From Marinilongibacter aquaticus (GTDB lineage Bacteria; Bacteroidota; Bacteroidia; Cytophagales; Spirosomataceae), in contig NZ_CP083757.1 of the NCBI RefSeq assembly GCF_020149935.1, positions 3,931,501-3,995,500 of the forward strand: a stretch of DNA of 64,000 nucleotides, in the 5' to 3' direction. Below the pieces are notes generated by a model. That model was not told the DNA's origin. It did no database searches and worked only from the letters and a program-made list of their open reading frames with translations. Below, piece by piece: positions 33,827 to 42,414 of this stretch (the stretch's first letter is position 1; each line of letters begins with the position of its first letter). Both the position numbers and the translations under genes were made by a program.

Positions 33827-34810
33827 TTATTTTGCCCACACTTTATCGAGAAACTTGTCGATGGCTTTTACGGTCTCATTGAACCATTTGTCGAAAAGCA
33901 AAAAGGTATGTGGTGTACCGGGGAATTCGACAATTTCCGATTGAATGTGCAGGGCATTGTATGCATGTATAAAATCCGTTCTTCCGGCGTGCATGCGGTC
34001 TACACCACTGTTGATAAACAAAATGGGCGGGTCTTGGGCATCGATATGGTTCAAGGCACTGGCCTCTTGCCAAAGCTCCGGAGCTTCTTCTTTGGTTTTG
34101 CCAAAATAATTGGTTGCGGCCGAAACGCTTTTGGAATCGTCGCCTTCACCGCTTTCAGGATGTATAAAAGCCAATATGCCATCGATGTCGATGATGGCTT
34201 GTGTAGCGGCAGAAATGTCTGCATTGGCACAAACAGATGCATTGAATTTCGGGAAGTCTGAGGCTGTGCCAAGAAGTGCGGCCAGTTGGCCTCCGGCAGA
34301 GAATCCGGCAATGGCTATACGGTTGCTGTCTAAATTATAGTCTGCCGCATGAGATTTTACCCATTTTATCGATTGAATAAGATCTTGCACAGCCGCGGGA
34401 TAAAGGGCTTCGGTCGACAAGCGGTATTCAGGCGTAAACACCACATAGCCTTTTTGTGCGAGTGCATTTGCCAATGGATGATGCTGCGATTTGTCTCCCG
34501 TACGCCAACCACCTCCATGCACAAAAACAATGCAGGGTTTCGATTGGCCTTTTTGATTGGAGAAGACGTCGAGCTTTAATTCTCGGCTTCCCATTTGGCA
34601 GTAACTTTTGTCCGCGGCGATTAAGAAATTCTTCTTTTTGCCTTTGGCCAGTTTTGTTTTTGGGTCTTGCCGAAGAGCATGTTGTAAGGCCGAATAGTTT
34701 GTGAAGGAAGTGTCTCGTGTGCCTGTAAGTCCGGGCCATTTCTGAGCAAGGCTCGTCTTCGCGATAAATAAAGTAAAAAGGAGAAACACAAAGTGCTTTG
34801 AATTTTTCAT
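33827..34810 (-). CDS. Secreted alpha/beta hydrolase (esterase)
   Basis: From ATG 34810 it has 327 residues with a signal peptide (MKNSKHFVFLLFTLFIAKTSLAQ). The alpha/beta-hydrolase-3 type core has the oxyanion motif CIVFVHGGGWRTGDK, nucleophile GFSAGG, an acid in INSGVDRMH and the final His in GTPHTFLLF. This is the pattern of BD-FAE-like acetyl or feruloyl esterases acting on plant glycans, although the substrate is not certain. It is convergent with pcrA, 3 bp away. Confidence 0.88.
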   Translation of the reverse strand: MKNSKHFVFLLFTLFIAKTSLAQKWPGLTGTRDTSFTNYSALQHALRQDPKTKLAKGKKKNFLIAADKSYCQMGSRELKLDVFSNQKGQSKPCIVFVHGGGWRTGDKSQHHPLANALAQKGYVVFTPEYRLSTEALYPAAVQDLIQSIKWVKSHAADYNLDSNRIAIAGFSAGGQLAALLGTASDFPKFNASVCANADISAATQAIIDIDGILAFIHPESGEGDDSKSVSAATNYFGKTKEEAPELWQEASALNHIDAQDPPILFINSGVDRMHAGRTDFIHAYNALHIQSEIVEFPGTPHTFLLFDKWFNETVKAIDKFLDKVWAK

Positions 34811-34846
34811 GGTCAATCTGTTAGGGTTTTGTGTATGAATATAAAG

Positions 34847-34880
34847 AAAAACCTCAAATTCTTAACGAAAATGAGGTTTT
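34847..34880 (-). terminator. Intrinsic terminator after the aldo/keto reductase gene
   Basis: AAAACCTCA (34847-34855) pairs with TGAGGTTTT (34872-34880) with a 16-nt loop, followed by T residues on the minus strand. Confidence 0.7.
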
Positions 34881-34901
34881 ACAGGTATGTTTCTCAAGGG
34901 A

Positions 34902-35852
34902 TTATCCCCACAATTCTTCTTGCGTGTAATCGCTGCCTGGCAAACACCAGAATGAACCATCGATAAAGCGATAATCCAAATCGATATTGGCTATGGCTTG
35001 CATTTGCTCTGCACTCAAATCAATTTCTGCGGCGGCTAAGTTTTCGGCCAACCTTTTTTCGTTCACAGATTTTGGGATTACAGCCGTTCCGCGGTTTACT
35101 TCCCAAGCCAAAATGACTTGAGCCGTAGAACATGATTTTTCCTCGGCAATGGTTTTGATCACTGGGTTTTCGAGCAGACTAGGCTCGTTGTCTTTTTTGC
35201 GGTTGCTTGGTCTGTCGCCCGATCCCAAAGGAGAATAGGCCGTCATCAAGATATTTTCCTCGTCACAGTAGGCTTTCAATTTCTTCTGCTGCAAATAAGG
35301 ATGCATTTCCACCTGATTCATTTCGGGGCTCACACCTGTGCCATGAATGAGGGCGTTCAAATGACTGGGATTGAAATTGGAAACTCCAATGTGCTTGCTC
35401 AATCCCGATTTTTGTACGTCGATCATCCCCGCCCAAGTTTCTTCTAAAGGTGTAACTGTGAGGCTGATAAGCTCGTCTTTGTTCGAGGGGAAATCGGTGC
35501 TGTCTGCCACGACCACTGGCCAGTGGATAAGGTAGAGGTCGAGGTAGTCCAGTTTAAGGTCGTCGAGCGTATGAATAATGGCGGGTTTTACCTGCTCTTC
35601 TCTGTGTTTGTTGTTCCACAATTTGGAAGTGATCCAGAGGTCTTCTCTTTTTACTTCGCCAGCGGCAAAGGCGTCGGCGAAAGCCTGTCCGATTTCCTTT
35701 TCATTGCCATAGATATAAGCACAATCAAAATGTCTGTAACCCAGTTCAATGGCCTTTATAACGGCCTTGTATACCTCACCGGGTGCCGATTTCCAAGTAC
35801 CCAAGCCGAGGGCTGGCATTTGGTCTCCGTTTGAAAACTTTAAATATTTCAT
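34902..35852 (-). CDS. Aldo/keto reductase
   Basis: This 316-residue cytoplasmic oxidoreductase has the AKR TIM-barrel motifs: GLGTWKS, YRHFDCAYIYGNEKEIG with catalytic Asp/Tyr, LWITSKLWN with the active Lys, YLDLYLIHWPV with the active His, and HIGVSNF. The NADPH-binding IPKSVNEKRLAENL is near the C terminus. Family members reduce carbonyls of sugars or aldehydes. It follows the PatB-type gene by 11 bp on the same strand, so the two are likely co-transcribed. Confidence 0.93.
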   Translation of the reverse strand: MKYLKFSNGDQMPALGLGTWKSAPGEVYKAVIKAIELGYRHFDCAYIYGNEKEIGQAFADAFAAGEVKREDLWITSKLWNNKHREEQVKPAIIHTLDDLKLDYLDLYLIHWPVVVADSTDFPSNKDELISLTVTPLEETWAGMIDVQKSGLSKHIGVSNFNPSHLNALIHGTGVSPEMNQVEMHPYLQQKKLKAYCDEENILMTAYSPLGSGDRPSNRKKDNEPSLLENPVIKTIAEEKSCSTAQVILAWEVNRGTAVIPKSVNEKRLAENLAAAEIDLSAEQMQAIANIDLDYRFIDGSFWCLPGSDYTQEELWG

Positions 35853-35863
35853 TCGCTATAGGT

Positions 35864-36991
35864 TTATAATTCAAATGTTGATTTGATTCGTTGGATTGCC
35901 AATTCCAAATTGCTTCTTTGCGTGCCAAAATTTAACCTGAAATAGCCTTGGCCGTTGAACTGCTGAGCACCCGAAACGGCAAGTCCTGCTTTTTTCAATG
36001 CAGATTCGGGATCGGGGTGATTGCACTTTATCCAAGCCAAATAGGTGGCATCCAAAGCCTTCATTTCAAGCCCTTTGATCTGATTGATTTCTTTTAAGAG
36101 AAAATCGTGATTTTTCCGAAGATACTCAATCAGGGCCAAACGCCAAGGTTCTCCAAATGTATATGCCGAATACATGCTTTCAATAGCCCAGTTGTTCAGG
36201 TGTGGCATTATGCCGTAGCAAACGGCCTGAAACCTTTTTCGGATGTCTGCATTGGGAATGATGGCATAGGAGCCTCCAATGCCGGCGATGTTGAAGGTTT
36301 TACTGGGCGACAAAAGCGTGATACTTTGCTGTTCGATTTCTGGATGCAAAGAGGCGGCAGAAATGTGCGTCTTTTCGGGATTTAAAAGCAAATCGCAGTG
36401 TATCTCGTCTGAGACCAGAATCAATTTGTGTTTGAGGCAAAATTGAACCAGTTTTTCAAGTTCTTCCTTGCTGAAAACCTTTCCATTGGGATTGTGCGGA
36501 TTGCACAGCATGTACATACCCACACCCTTTTTTACCTCGTTTTCCATGCTTTCGAAATCCATTTCCCAAGACTCATTTTCCCAGATAAACGGAATTTCAA
36601 ATGTCTTTTGCCCATTGGATTGAGCCGCTTTGTACATATGAAAGTAGGCAGGAGTGGCCGTCATCGCATGCGGTCGCTCGGTATCCAAAATTCGAGGAGC
36701 GGCGTGAAGGCCAGGGACCAAACCGGGTAGAAATACAATCCAATCTGCTTCAATGGCCCAATTGTGCCTTTCTTTCAGCCTGTTAACAATGCAGTCCTTC
36801 AGTTTTTGAGGCGGCCATGCATAGCCGTAAATCTGGTGATCAACCACCTTGGCCAAAGCCTGCTTGATTTCCAGCGGGCTCTCAAAATCCATGTCAGCTA
36901 CCCACATGGGCAGATCAATCTCGGGGAAAATGTCCCATTTAAGGCTGTTGGTGCTTTTACGGGAAGTGGGTTTGTCGAAGTTATAGGTCAT
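35864..36991 (-). CDS. MalY/PatB-type PLP-dependent C-S lyase/aminotransferase
   Basis: From ATG 36991 it has 375 residues in the fold-type I aminotransferase family. The N-terminal WDIFPEIDLPMWVADMDFESP is the MalY/PatB signature. The cofactor lysine is in LLSPSKTFNIAG and the Asp in LILVSDEIHCDLLL. GQGYFRLNFGTQRSNLE holds the substrate-binding Arg. Such enzymes split cystathionine or related C-S bonds. An upstream in-frame GTG (37006) is a weaker start. Confidence 0.9.
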   Translation of the reverse strand: MTYNFDKPTSRKSTNSLKWDIFPEIDLPMWVADMDFESPLEIKQALAKVVDHQIYGYAWPPQKLKDCIVNRLKERHNWAIEADWIVFLPGLVPGLHAAPRILDTERPHAMTATPAYFHMYKAAQSNGQKTFEIPFIWENESWEMDFESMENEVKKGVGMYMLCNPHNPNGKVFSKEELEKLVQFCLKHKLILVSDEIHCDLLLNPEKTHISAASLHPEIEQQSITLLSPSKTFNIAGIGGSYAIIPNADIRKRFQAVCYGIMPHLNNWAIESMYSAYTFGEPWRLALIEYLRKNHDFLLKEINQIKGLEMKALDATYLAWIKCNHPDPESALKKAGLAVSGAQQFNGQGYFRLNFGTQRSNLELAIQRIKSTFEL

Positions 36992-37139
36992 CTTTGTTTC
37001 TTGCACTCTTAGGATAAAAAACTTTGGGCTGGAATAGTTCCCTAATTTATGGATTGCTTGGCTTTGTAGATGGGGAGATTTGCATTTTCCTTTTCGCGGC
37101 CAAGAGTTTGTACTTTTGTGAGCCAGGAAGAAACAATTC

Positions 37140-37169
37140 TTTGGGTCGAAATGGACGGATGTATCTTTG
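37140..37169 (+). promoter_or_regulatory. Orphan promoter upstream of a gene-free transcript
   Basis: TTTG (37140-37143), an 18-bp spacer and TATCTTTG (37162-37169) match the same consensus as accB and rpsT. No protein gene follows before the terminator at 37318. Confidence 0.6.
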
Positions 37170-37174
37170 AAGGG

Positions 37175-37354
37175 CAGTCTTTATGCTTGAATATAAGTGG
37201 GATAGCCTCTGTTTCCGTAAAATGAAAATTTGAACAAAAGCAGGGCCTTCTCTCTTTTATTTGACCAAAAATTATTTTATATTTATAAAGTAGATTTAAA
37301 GAGAATTTGTTGGATGGAAACTCCCCGAGTAATGTTAAATCGGGGAGTTTTTTT
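37175..37354 (+). ncRNA. Candidate small RNA of about 180 nt
   Basis: The stretch lies between a well-matched promoter (37140-37169) and a strong terminator (37318-37354) and holds no supported protein gene. The only short frame with an early ATG encodes 16 residues (MLEYKWDSLCFRKMKI, 37183 region). A free small RNA is one reading; an attenuated leader for the DUF4254 gene downstream is another. Its exact ends are estimates. Confidence 0.4.
37318..37354 (+). terminator. Strong intrinsic terminator with no upstream protein gene
   Basis: A perfect 11-bp stem, AAACTCCCCGA (37318-37328) with TCGGGGAGTTT (37340-37350), ends in seven T (37348-37354). It is oriented for the + strand. Confidence 0.85.
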
Positions 37355-37389
37355 GTGCCTAAAGCCCCCTAGCTACGGCGATTCTTGCT

Positions 37390-37397
37390 TAACTTTG
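37390..37397 (+). promoter_or_regulatory. -7 element just before the DUF4254 gene
   Basis: TAACTTTG matches TAnnTTTG and ends only 4 bp before the ATG at 37402. If used, transcription would start at or very near the start codon, giving a leaderless or almost leaderless message. There is no clear -33. Confidence 0.5.
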
Positions 37398-37401
37398 CGG
37401 C

Positions 37402-38013
37402 ATGAATTTACTTTCTGCCAAAGAAGCGATAGCCATTTTTCGACAAAGTATTGCCGAGTACCATCTTCAGAATCATGTGGATGCCAATTTTGAGAACCCA
37501 TTTCCAAGCGAAAGTTTAGCCGGGCTCTTGTATCGAAAAAATTGGATTGATACCGTACAATGGCATTTGGAAGACATCATCCGTAATCCTGAAATAAGTA
37601 CTGAAACGTTTATCGCCACCAAAAGGCGTATCGACAGTTCCAACCAAGACCGAACCGACACCGTCGAGCTAATAGACGATGTGTTTTTCAAGGCTTTTTC
37701 GGGAAATCCCGTGGAAGAAGAGGCTCGTTTGAACTCCGAAACGCCGGCTTGGCTTTTGGATAGATTGTCGATTTTGGAATTGAAGATTTATCATTTCCAA
37801 GAGCAAGTGGAACGTACCGATGCCGATGAAGCCCACCGTGAGAGTGTGTCTGCGAAACTGCGGGTCCTGCTTGAACAAGAAAAGGATCTTTCGATTTGTT
37901 TCAATGAACTCATGCTCGATTTATCGACAGGGAAAAAGTACATGAAAACCTATAGGCAAATGAAAATGTACAACGATCCGACTTTAAATCCTGAGCTTTA
38001 CGGCAAGGCCTGA
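37402..38013 (+). CDS. DUF4254 protein
   Basis: This 203-residue, helical, soluble protein has the DUF4254 pattern: LLYRKNWIDTVQWHLEDIIRNP, KRRIDSSNQDRTDTVELIDD, and a C-terminal LSTGKKYMKTYRQMKMYNDPTLNP. The family is found in Bacteroidota, nearly always with glycosyltransferases of surface-glycan synthesis, but has no known activity. Here the stop codon overlaps the start of a GT9 gene by one base (TGATG), so the two are coupled. Confidence 0.85.
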   Translation: MNLLSAKEAIAIFRQSIAEYHLQNHVDANFENPFPSESLAGLLYRKNWIDTVQWHLEDIIRNPEISTETFIATKRRIDSSNQDRTDTVELIDDVFFKAFSGNPVEEEARLNSETPAWLLDRLSILELKIYHFQEQVERTDADEAHRESVSAKLRVLLEQEKDLSICFNELMLDLSTGKKYMKTYRQMKMYNDPTLNPELYGKA

Positions 38014-39026
38014 TGCGTGATTTTTTGGTCATCCGGTTTTCAGCCATGGGCGATGTGCTACTCACTTTGCCCGTGCTTGTGCAGGCCACAGAGCAAAATC
38101 CCGATGTACGCTTTATCGTGTTGACGCGGCCTAAATTTGCCGTTTTTTTTGAGGGTTACGATAGGATTTCGGTATATCCGGCCGATGTCGATAAGGAATT
38201 CAAAGGTTTTCTAGGTTTGTGGAGATTGGTTGCCCGTTTGAAATCGGACTACGATTTCGAGGCCATATTGGATTTGCACGAGCATCTTCGAAGCAAAATC
38301 ATCAAACGTCTGTTTTTCGGCCTGCCTAAATTTACTTTAGAGAAGGGGCGTGCAGATAAAAAGGCTTTAACCCGAAAGGAAAACAAACAACGAAAAGATT
38401 TGCCGCATGCATGCGAGCGATACGCCAAAGTACTTCATGAGGCGGGCATAGTTTTTGAGTTAAAGTCGTTTGGCCAAGCCCAGAATTATTTTCGGGCTTT
38501 GCCCGTTCTCCCTTTTCAGAAAAAGGGCAAATGGGTAGGGCTGGCCCCTTTTGCTCAGCATGAGGGTAAGATTTGGCCATTTGAAAAAATAGACGCCCTG
38601 ATTCAAACTCTGCCATCTGATTTCAGTATACTGCTCTTTGGGGGCGGGGCAAAGGAAGTGGGTTTGCTGAAACCTTTGGCCGAAAAGTATGCCAATGTGG
38701 TATTGGTGGCTGGTCAATTTGCCCTGAAAACGGAATTGAGTCTCATTTCTGCCTTGGATGCCATGCTTTGCATGGACAGCAGCAATATGCACATGGCCGC
38801 ATTGGCTGGCGTACCCACGGTATCCATTTGGGGAGCCACGCACAGGCAAGCAGGTTTCGGGCCATTCGGTAATCAAGGGCACCGTTTCGTGGAAATTTCC
38901 ACGGCTGAATTGCCCTGCCGCCCCTGTTCGGTTTACGGCAATAAACCCTGCTTCCGGGAAGATTATGCCTGTTTGAACAGAATCAGCCCAGCTCAAGTGA
39001 GCCAAGAGCTTATTGCCGCTATTTAA
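38013..39026 (+). CDS. Glycosyltransferase family 9 (heptosyltransferase-like)
   Basis: This 337-residue GT-B protein starts MRDFLVIRFSAMGDVLLTLP, the GT9 N-terminal motif. The C-terminal domain has LAPFAQHEGKIWPFEKIDAL, FGGGAKEVGLLKPLAEK and the donor-site motif AMLCMDSSNMHMAALAGVPTVSIWG. GT9 enzymes add heptose or related sugars to lipopolysaccharide core. A cluster of Cys near the end (PCRPCSVYGNKPCF) is usual in this subfamily. It converges on the SQR gene, 2 bp away. Confidence 0.92.
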   Translation: MRDFLVIRFSAMGDVLLTLPVLVQATEQNPDVRFIVLTRPKFAVFFEGYDRISVYPADVDKEFKGFLGLWRLVARLKSDYDFEAILDLHEHLRSKIIKRLFFGLPKFTLEKGRADKKALTRKENKQRKDLPHACERYAKVLHEAGIVFELKSFGQAQNYFRALPVLPFQKKGKWVGLAPFAQHEGKIWPFEKIDALIQTLPSDFSILLFGGGAKEVGLLKPLAEKYANVVLVAGQFALKTELSLISALDAMLCMDSSNMHMAALAGVPTVSIWGATHRQAGFGPFGNQGHRFVEISTAELPCRPCSVYGNKPCFREDYACLNRISPAQVSQELIAAI

Positions 39027-39028
39027 TT

Positions 39029-40285
39029 TTATACATCTTGACCTTTCAACATCTTATTCCAATACAAATAGGGTAGAATGTATTTTTTGAGTATCCACAA
39101 TCGCCAGTGTTCCTTCGAACTGTCGAAAACGAGCATTTGCTTGAGTTTTGGATCGGGCGTAAAATTGTTTTCATAATCGAATTCGGCCAAGACCATTTTG
39201 CCGTAACCTGTGACCAAAGGGCAAGAAGAGTAGCCATTGTACGAATGGTTTGAGGCTTCTTTTCCTCGCCTAATTTTCAGCAGGTTGTCTACCACCACAG
39301 GCACCTGTTTACGGATGGCTGCTCCGGTTTTCGCGGTAGGCAAAGCCGCCACATCACCCAGCCCGAAAACGTTTTTGAATTTTTTATGCTGCATGGAATG
39401 GATATCCACATCGAGCCAGCCCGCATCGTTGACCAATTTCGATTCTTTCACAAATTTGGGTGCCGTTTGCGGTGGGGCCAAGTGCAAAAGGTCGAAGGGC
39501 ACTTCCACAATATTTTCAGTTTGTTTCACAATTTTCAATTGAGCGTTCTCTTCGTCAGAGAAAGCGTTGTTGTCGTTTGTTTTAAAATAAACTACTTTTC
39601 TTTCCGGATCGATTTTAAAAGGAGCATAGAAAGGCCGAAAGTGAATGCCGTAGCGGTCGAGCACGTGTTCCAAGGTGTTTTTGATGGGCTTTACTCCAAA
39701 TATTACGCTTCCGGGTGTGGCAAATATGAGCTTGGTTTTGCTGTCCAAACCAGATTTCCTGAAATGATCTGCCGCCAAATAAGCTATTTTTTGTGGAGCC
39801 CCACCACATTTTATGGGTGTGGTCGGTTGTGTAAAGAGAGCGTTGCCTCCTTTGAAATGCTGTATGGCTTCCCATACTTTGTTGGGATTGATGTAATTGC
39901 TTACCGCCACACCGCGTTCCAATGCTTCTGGAAGGCCCTCAATAAGCTCGGGAGCCATAACTAAGCCAGGAGCGACAATTAAAAAGTCGTAGCCCACAGA
40001 GCCCTTGTTTTCTGTTTCCACCACATTGTTTTCGGGATCGAAGCCTGTTGCGAAGTCTTTGATCCAAGTGACGCCCTCGGGCATGACGTCTTGCATGGGT
40101 TTGGCCGTGTGGGCGTAATCGTAGGTGCCTGCCCCAACGAGTGTCCAAGCCGGTTGGTAATAATGGGTATTCGAAGGCTCAATGATGGCAATATCAAAAC
40201 CTTCGTCGTGTTTGAGCAATTGGGCGGCTGTCATGATGCCTGCGGTTCCGCCGCCGATAATAAGAATGGAATGATGAGATTTCAT
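39029..40285 (-). CDS. Sulfide:quinone oxidoreductase-type flavoprotein
   Basis: This 418-residue protein has the FAD-binding start HSILIIGGGTAGIMTAAQLL and YYQPAWTLVGAGTY, typical of SQR. Two redox cysteines sit where SQRs need them: TTPIKCGGAPQKIAYL (about Cys160) and YNGYSSCPLVTGYGK (about Cys358). GLGDVAALPTAKTGAAIRKQ is the second FAD motif, and a C-terminal amphipathic stretch (LRLWILKKYILPYLYW-like) could bind the membrane. It oxidises sulfide to sulfane sulfur and reduces quinone. A GTNAC repeat lies upstream. Confidence 0.9.
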   Translation of the reverse strand: MKSHHSILIIGGGTAGIMTAAQLLKHDEGFDIAIIEPSNTHYYQPAWTLVGAGTYDYAHTAKPMQDVMPEGVTWIKDFATGFDPENNVVETENKGSVGYDFLIVAPGLVMAPELIEGLPEALERGVAVSNYINPNKVWEAIQHFKGGNALFTQPTTPIKCGGAPQKIAYLAADHFRKSGLDSKTKLIFATPGSVIFGVKPIKNTLEHVLDRYGIHFRPFYAPFKIDPERKVVYFKTNDNNAFSDEENAQLKIVKQTENIVEVPFDLLHLAPPQTAPKFVKESKLVNDAGWLDVDIHSMQHKKFKNVFGLGDVAALPTAKTGAAIRKQVPVVVDNLLKIRRGKEASNHSYNGYSSCPLVTGYGKMVLAEFDYENNFTPDPKLKQMLVFDSSKEHWRLWILKKYILPYLYWNKMLKGQDV

Positions 40286-40338
40286 GATTTTCAGGTTGAT
40301 TACGACCTGAATCTAGCAAGTAAAACCCCTGTGTGTCA

Positions 40339-40352
40339 GTAACAAATGTGAC
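40339..40352 (-). promoter_or_regulatory. GTNAC-N4-GTNAC motif upstream of SQR
   Basis: GTAAC (40339-40343) and GTGAC (40348-40352) are separated by 4 bp, 54 bp before the SQR ATG. They are embedded in a wider inverted repeat, TGTGTCA (40332-40338) with TGACACA (40349-40355). The same motif lies at similar distance before the MBL-rhodanese and TauE genes. Confidence 0.6.
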
Positions 40353-40386
40353 ACATTGTATATTTTCTATGAAAAATAGGGGAGAT

Positions 40387-40728
40387 TTAGCCTTTCTTTT
40401 TCGTGGCTTTGGCTTTTGGATTGTAGTCGAGGCACAGGTCGATCCAATAGCGGAGGTCTTGGTTTGTGCGTCGTCCGGTTTCGTCTACATATACATAACC
40501 TTTCATGGGTCTTTTGGCGAAGTCCATCGGGCGGGCTCCTTGCTTTTCAAGGACTTCGTTTTCTATGGCCGGGTCGATTCGGCACATGAGGTCGTCTTTG
40601 ATGACGCCAATGAGCATTTTGCCCTTCCACATAAAAGCTATACCGCCGAACATGTGCTTTTCTTCGAGTTGCTCGAGCGAGGCCAAAGCCTGTCTCAGGC
40701 GGTCGGCAAGGTGTTCGTTGTAGGCCAT
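40387..40728 (-). CDS. TfoX/Sxy N-terminal-domain protein
   Basis: This 113-residue protein is a single TfoX N-terminal domain: EEKHMFGGIAFMWKGKMLIGVIKDDLMCRI and MDFAKRPMKGYVYVDETG are diagnostic. TfoX/Sxy regulates competence in gamma-proteobacteria, where a second C-terminal domain is present; here it is absent, so a role in competence should not be assumed. The C terminus is Lys-rich (KAKATKKKG). It follows the mpl gene by 79 bp on the same strand. Confidence 0.88.
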   Translation of the reverse strand: MAYNEHLADRLRQALASLEQLEEKHMFGGIAFMWKGKMLIGVIKDDLMCRIDPAIENEVLEKQGARPMDFAKRPMKGYVYVDETGRRTNQDLRYWIDLCLDYNPKAKATKKKG

Positions 40729-40807
40729 AGGTTTGTTGCTTGAAAAGGTTTGTACTAAAAATAAGAAAAGCGTAAACCGCTTTCAAGTCCGAAACCCTTT
40801 TAAAGGC

Positions 40808-42256
40808 TTATTTCTTACTTCGCTTGCTGAAAAGCTTCGACAGTTTTCTTTTCCTTTTTACGGGTTCTTCTGTTTCGGGTATTTCTACGGGCAGAGATAA
40901 GATTTCTTGAGCAAAGGTTTTGAAATCCAAGCCATCGAAAGTGCCGGAAGACATCAACAAAAGGTTTTGTTTATACCAATTCTGGGCTTTCAAAAAGGCA
41001 AGCAGATCTTCTTGTTTGGTGAAGACTTCCAAATCTTCTCTTTGGAACGCTTGCTTGATTTCGTCTGCACTGAGCGGTGGCATTTTTTTCATTTCCAAAG
41101 TATGTGGACTGAAAAAGACTACCGCTTGATCTGCAGCGGCCAATTTTTCGGCATAGTGCGGCAAGAATTCCTTGTTTAGTGAGCTGAAAGTGTGCAGCTC
41201 ATAGCATGCCACGAGTTCACGGTCTGGGAATAGCTCTTTTGTGGCAGCTGTAGTGGCACCCACTTTGGAAGGAGCGTGAGCAAAATCGCGGTAGATTTTA
41301 CAGTATTCATTTTCGCCCTCGGTCTGCAAGCGTTTGGCCGCACCACCAAAAGAGCGGATGGCTTCGTAGAACATCTCATCCGTAATGGCCAAACGATCCA
41401 ACACCAATTTGGCACCCATTAGGTTTTTCATGTTGTGTTCGCCAAATATCTTCAAAGGCACCTCACCTTGGGCTGTTTCCAAAAATACCTGACCGTTCTT
41501 CACCGTATAAGGGTGAGCAGAATAAGGCAATTTGGCCACATCGGCATGCTCTTTTGCTCCGATCATTTTCAAGATGTCATCGCTTTCATCGTAAATAAAA
41601 GCCCCCGCTTTAGGAATGTCCTCAGCCAGAAGTTCGAAGCTTTTCACATAATCGTCGAAATTGGGGAACACATTGAAATGATCCCAAGCAATGCCCGACA
41701 TAAGGGCGATGTGCGGATGATAGGAAAGGAATTTCGAACGTTTGTCCAAAGCCGAAGAAAGGTATTCGTCTCCTTCGATAATGATTGTGGGGGCGTCGTC
41801 GGAAAGTTTAACCATCAAGTCGAAGCCTTCGATCTGGGCACCCACCAAGTAGTCGAATTTCCTGTTGAAATATTTCAGTACATGCAGAATGATGCTCGTG
41901 ATGGTGGTTTTTCCGTGTGAGCCTGCAATGACAATGCGTTGTTTGTTTTTCGATTGTACGTATACATATTCAGGAAAAGAGTAAATCTTCAAGCCCAGAG
42001 TTTGTGCTTTCAACAATTCGGGGTTATCTTTTCGAGCATGCATGCCGAGAATGACGGCGTCGAGGTTTTCGTGGATTCTGTCGGGGTTCCAACCCATTTC
42101 ATCGGGAAGGATTCCAGCGGCTTTCAATCGGGATAGAGCGGGATCGTAAATTTCATCGTCTGAACCGCTTACGGTAAAACCTTTTTGTTGAAGTGCCAAG
42201 GCCAAATTGTGCATTACCGCACCACCGATGGCAATGAAATGTATATTTTGAGACAT
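40808..42256 (-). CDS. mpl: UDP-N-acetylmuramate:tripeptide ligase Mpl (murein peptide ligase)
   Basis: This 482-residue Mur ligase family protein starts with a Rossmann-like domain, IHFIAIGGAVMHNLALALQQKG, giving the variant GGAVMHN that separates Mpl from MurC. The ATP site is RIVIAGSHGKTTITSIILHVL, followed by IIEGDEYLSSALDKRSKFL. The C-terminal domain has YRDFAHAPSKVGATTAATKELFP. Mpl recycles the murein tripeptide onto UDP-MurNAc. The end is Lys/Arg-rich. It is divergent from speA. Confidence 0.92.
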   Translation of the reverse strand: MSQNIHFIAIGGAVMHNLALALQQKGFTVSGSDDEIYDPALSRLKAAGILPDEMGWNPDRIHENLDAVILGMHARKDNPELLKAQTLGLKIYSFPEYVYVQSKNKQRIVIAGSHGKTTITSIILHVLKYFNRKFDYLVGAQIEGFDLMVKLSDDAPTIIIEGDEYLSSALDKRSKFLSYHPHIALMSGIAWDHFNVFPNFDDYVKSFELLAEDIPKAGAFIYDESDDILKMIGAKEHADVAKLPYSAHPYTVKNGQVFLETAQGEVPLKIFGEHNMKNLMGAKLVLDRLAITDEMFYEAIRSFGGAAKRLQTEGENEYCKIYRDFAHAPSKVGATTAATKELFPDRELVACYELHTFSSLNKEFLPHYAEKLAAADQAVVFFSPHTLEMKKMPPLSADEIKQAFQREDLEVFTKQEDLLAFLKAQNWYKQNLLLMSSGTFDGLDFKTFAQEILSLPVEIPETEEPVKRKRKLSKLFSKRSKK

Positions 42257-42414
42257 GAAAGCTTATTTCAATAAATCTAAAATTCCAAAATACCTTCTGG
42301 GTTGGCCAGAAAATCGAATTGCAAAGTTGCTAATTTTATGTCACATTTGCACGTTGTTTTTGGGTCCAGCCTATTCTGGAAATCAAAATGCGGGCCTCAG
42401 GCTTTTTATTTGAA

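Noticed and set aside
37230-37493. 87-codon + strand frame across the terminator at 37318
   Set aside because: It runs through a strong terminator and into DUF4254 in another frame, with no domain.
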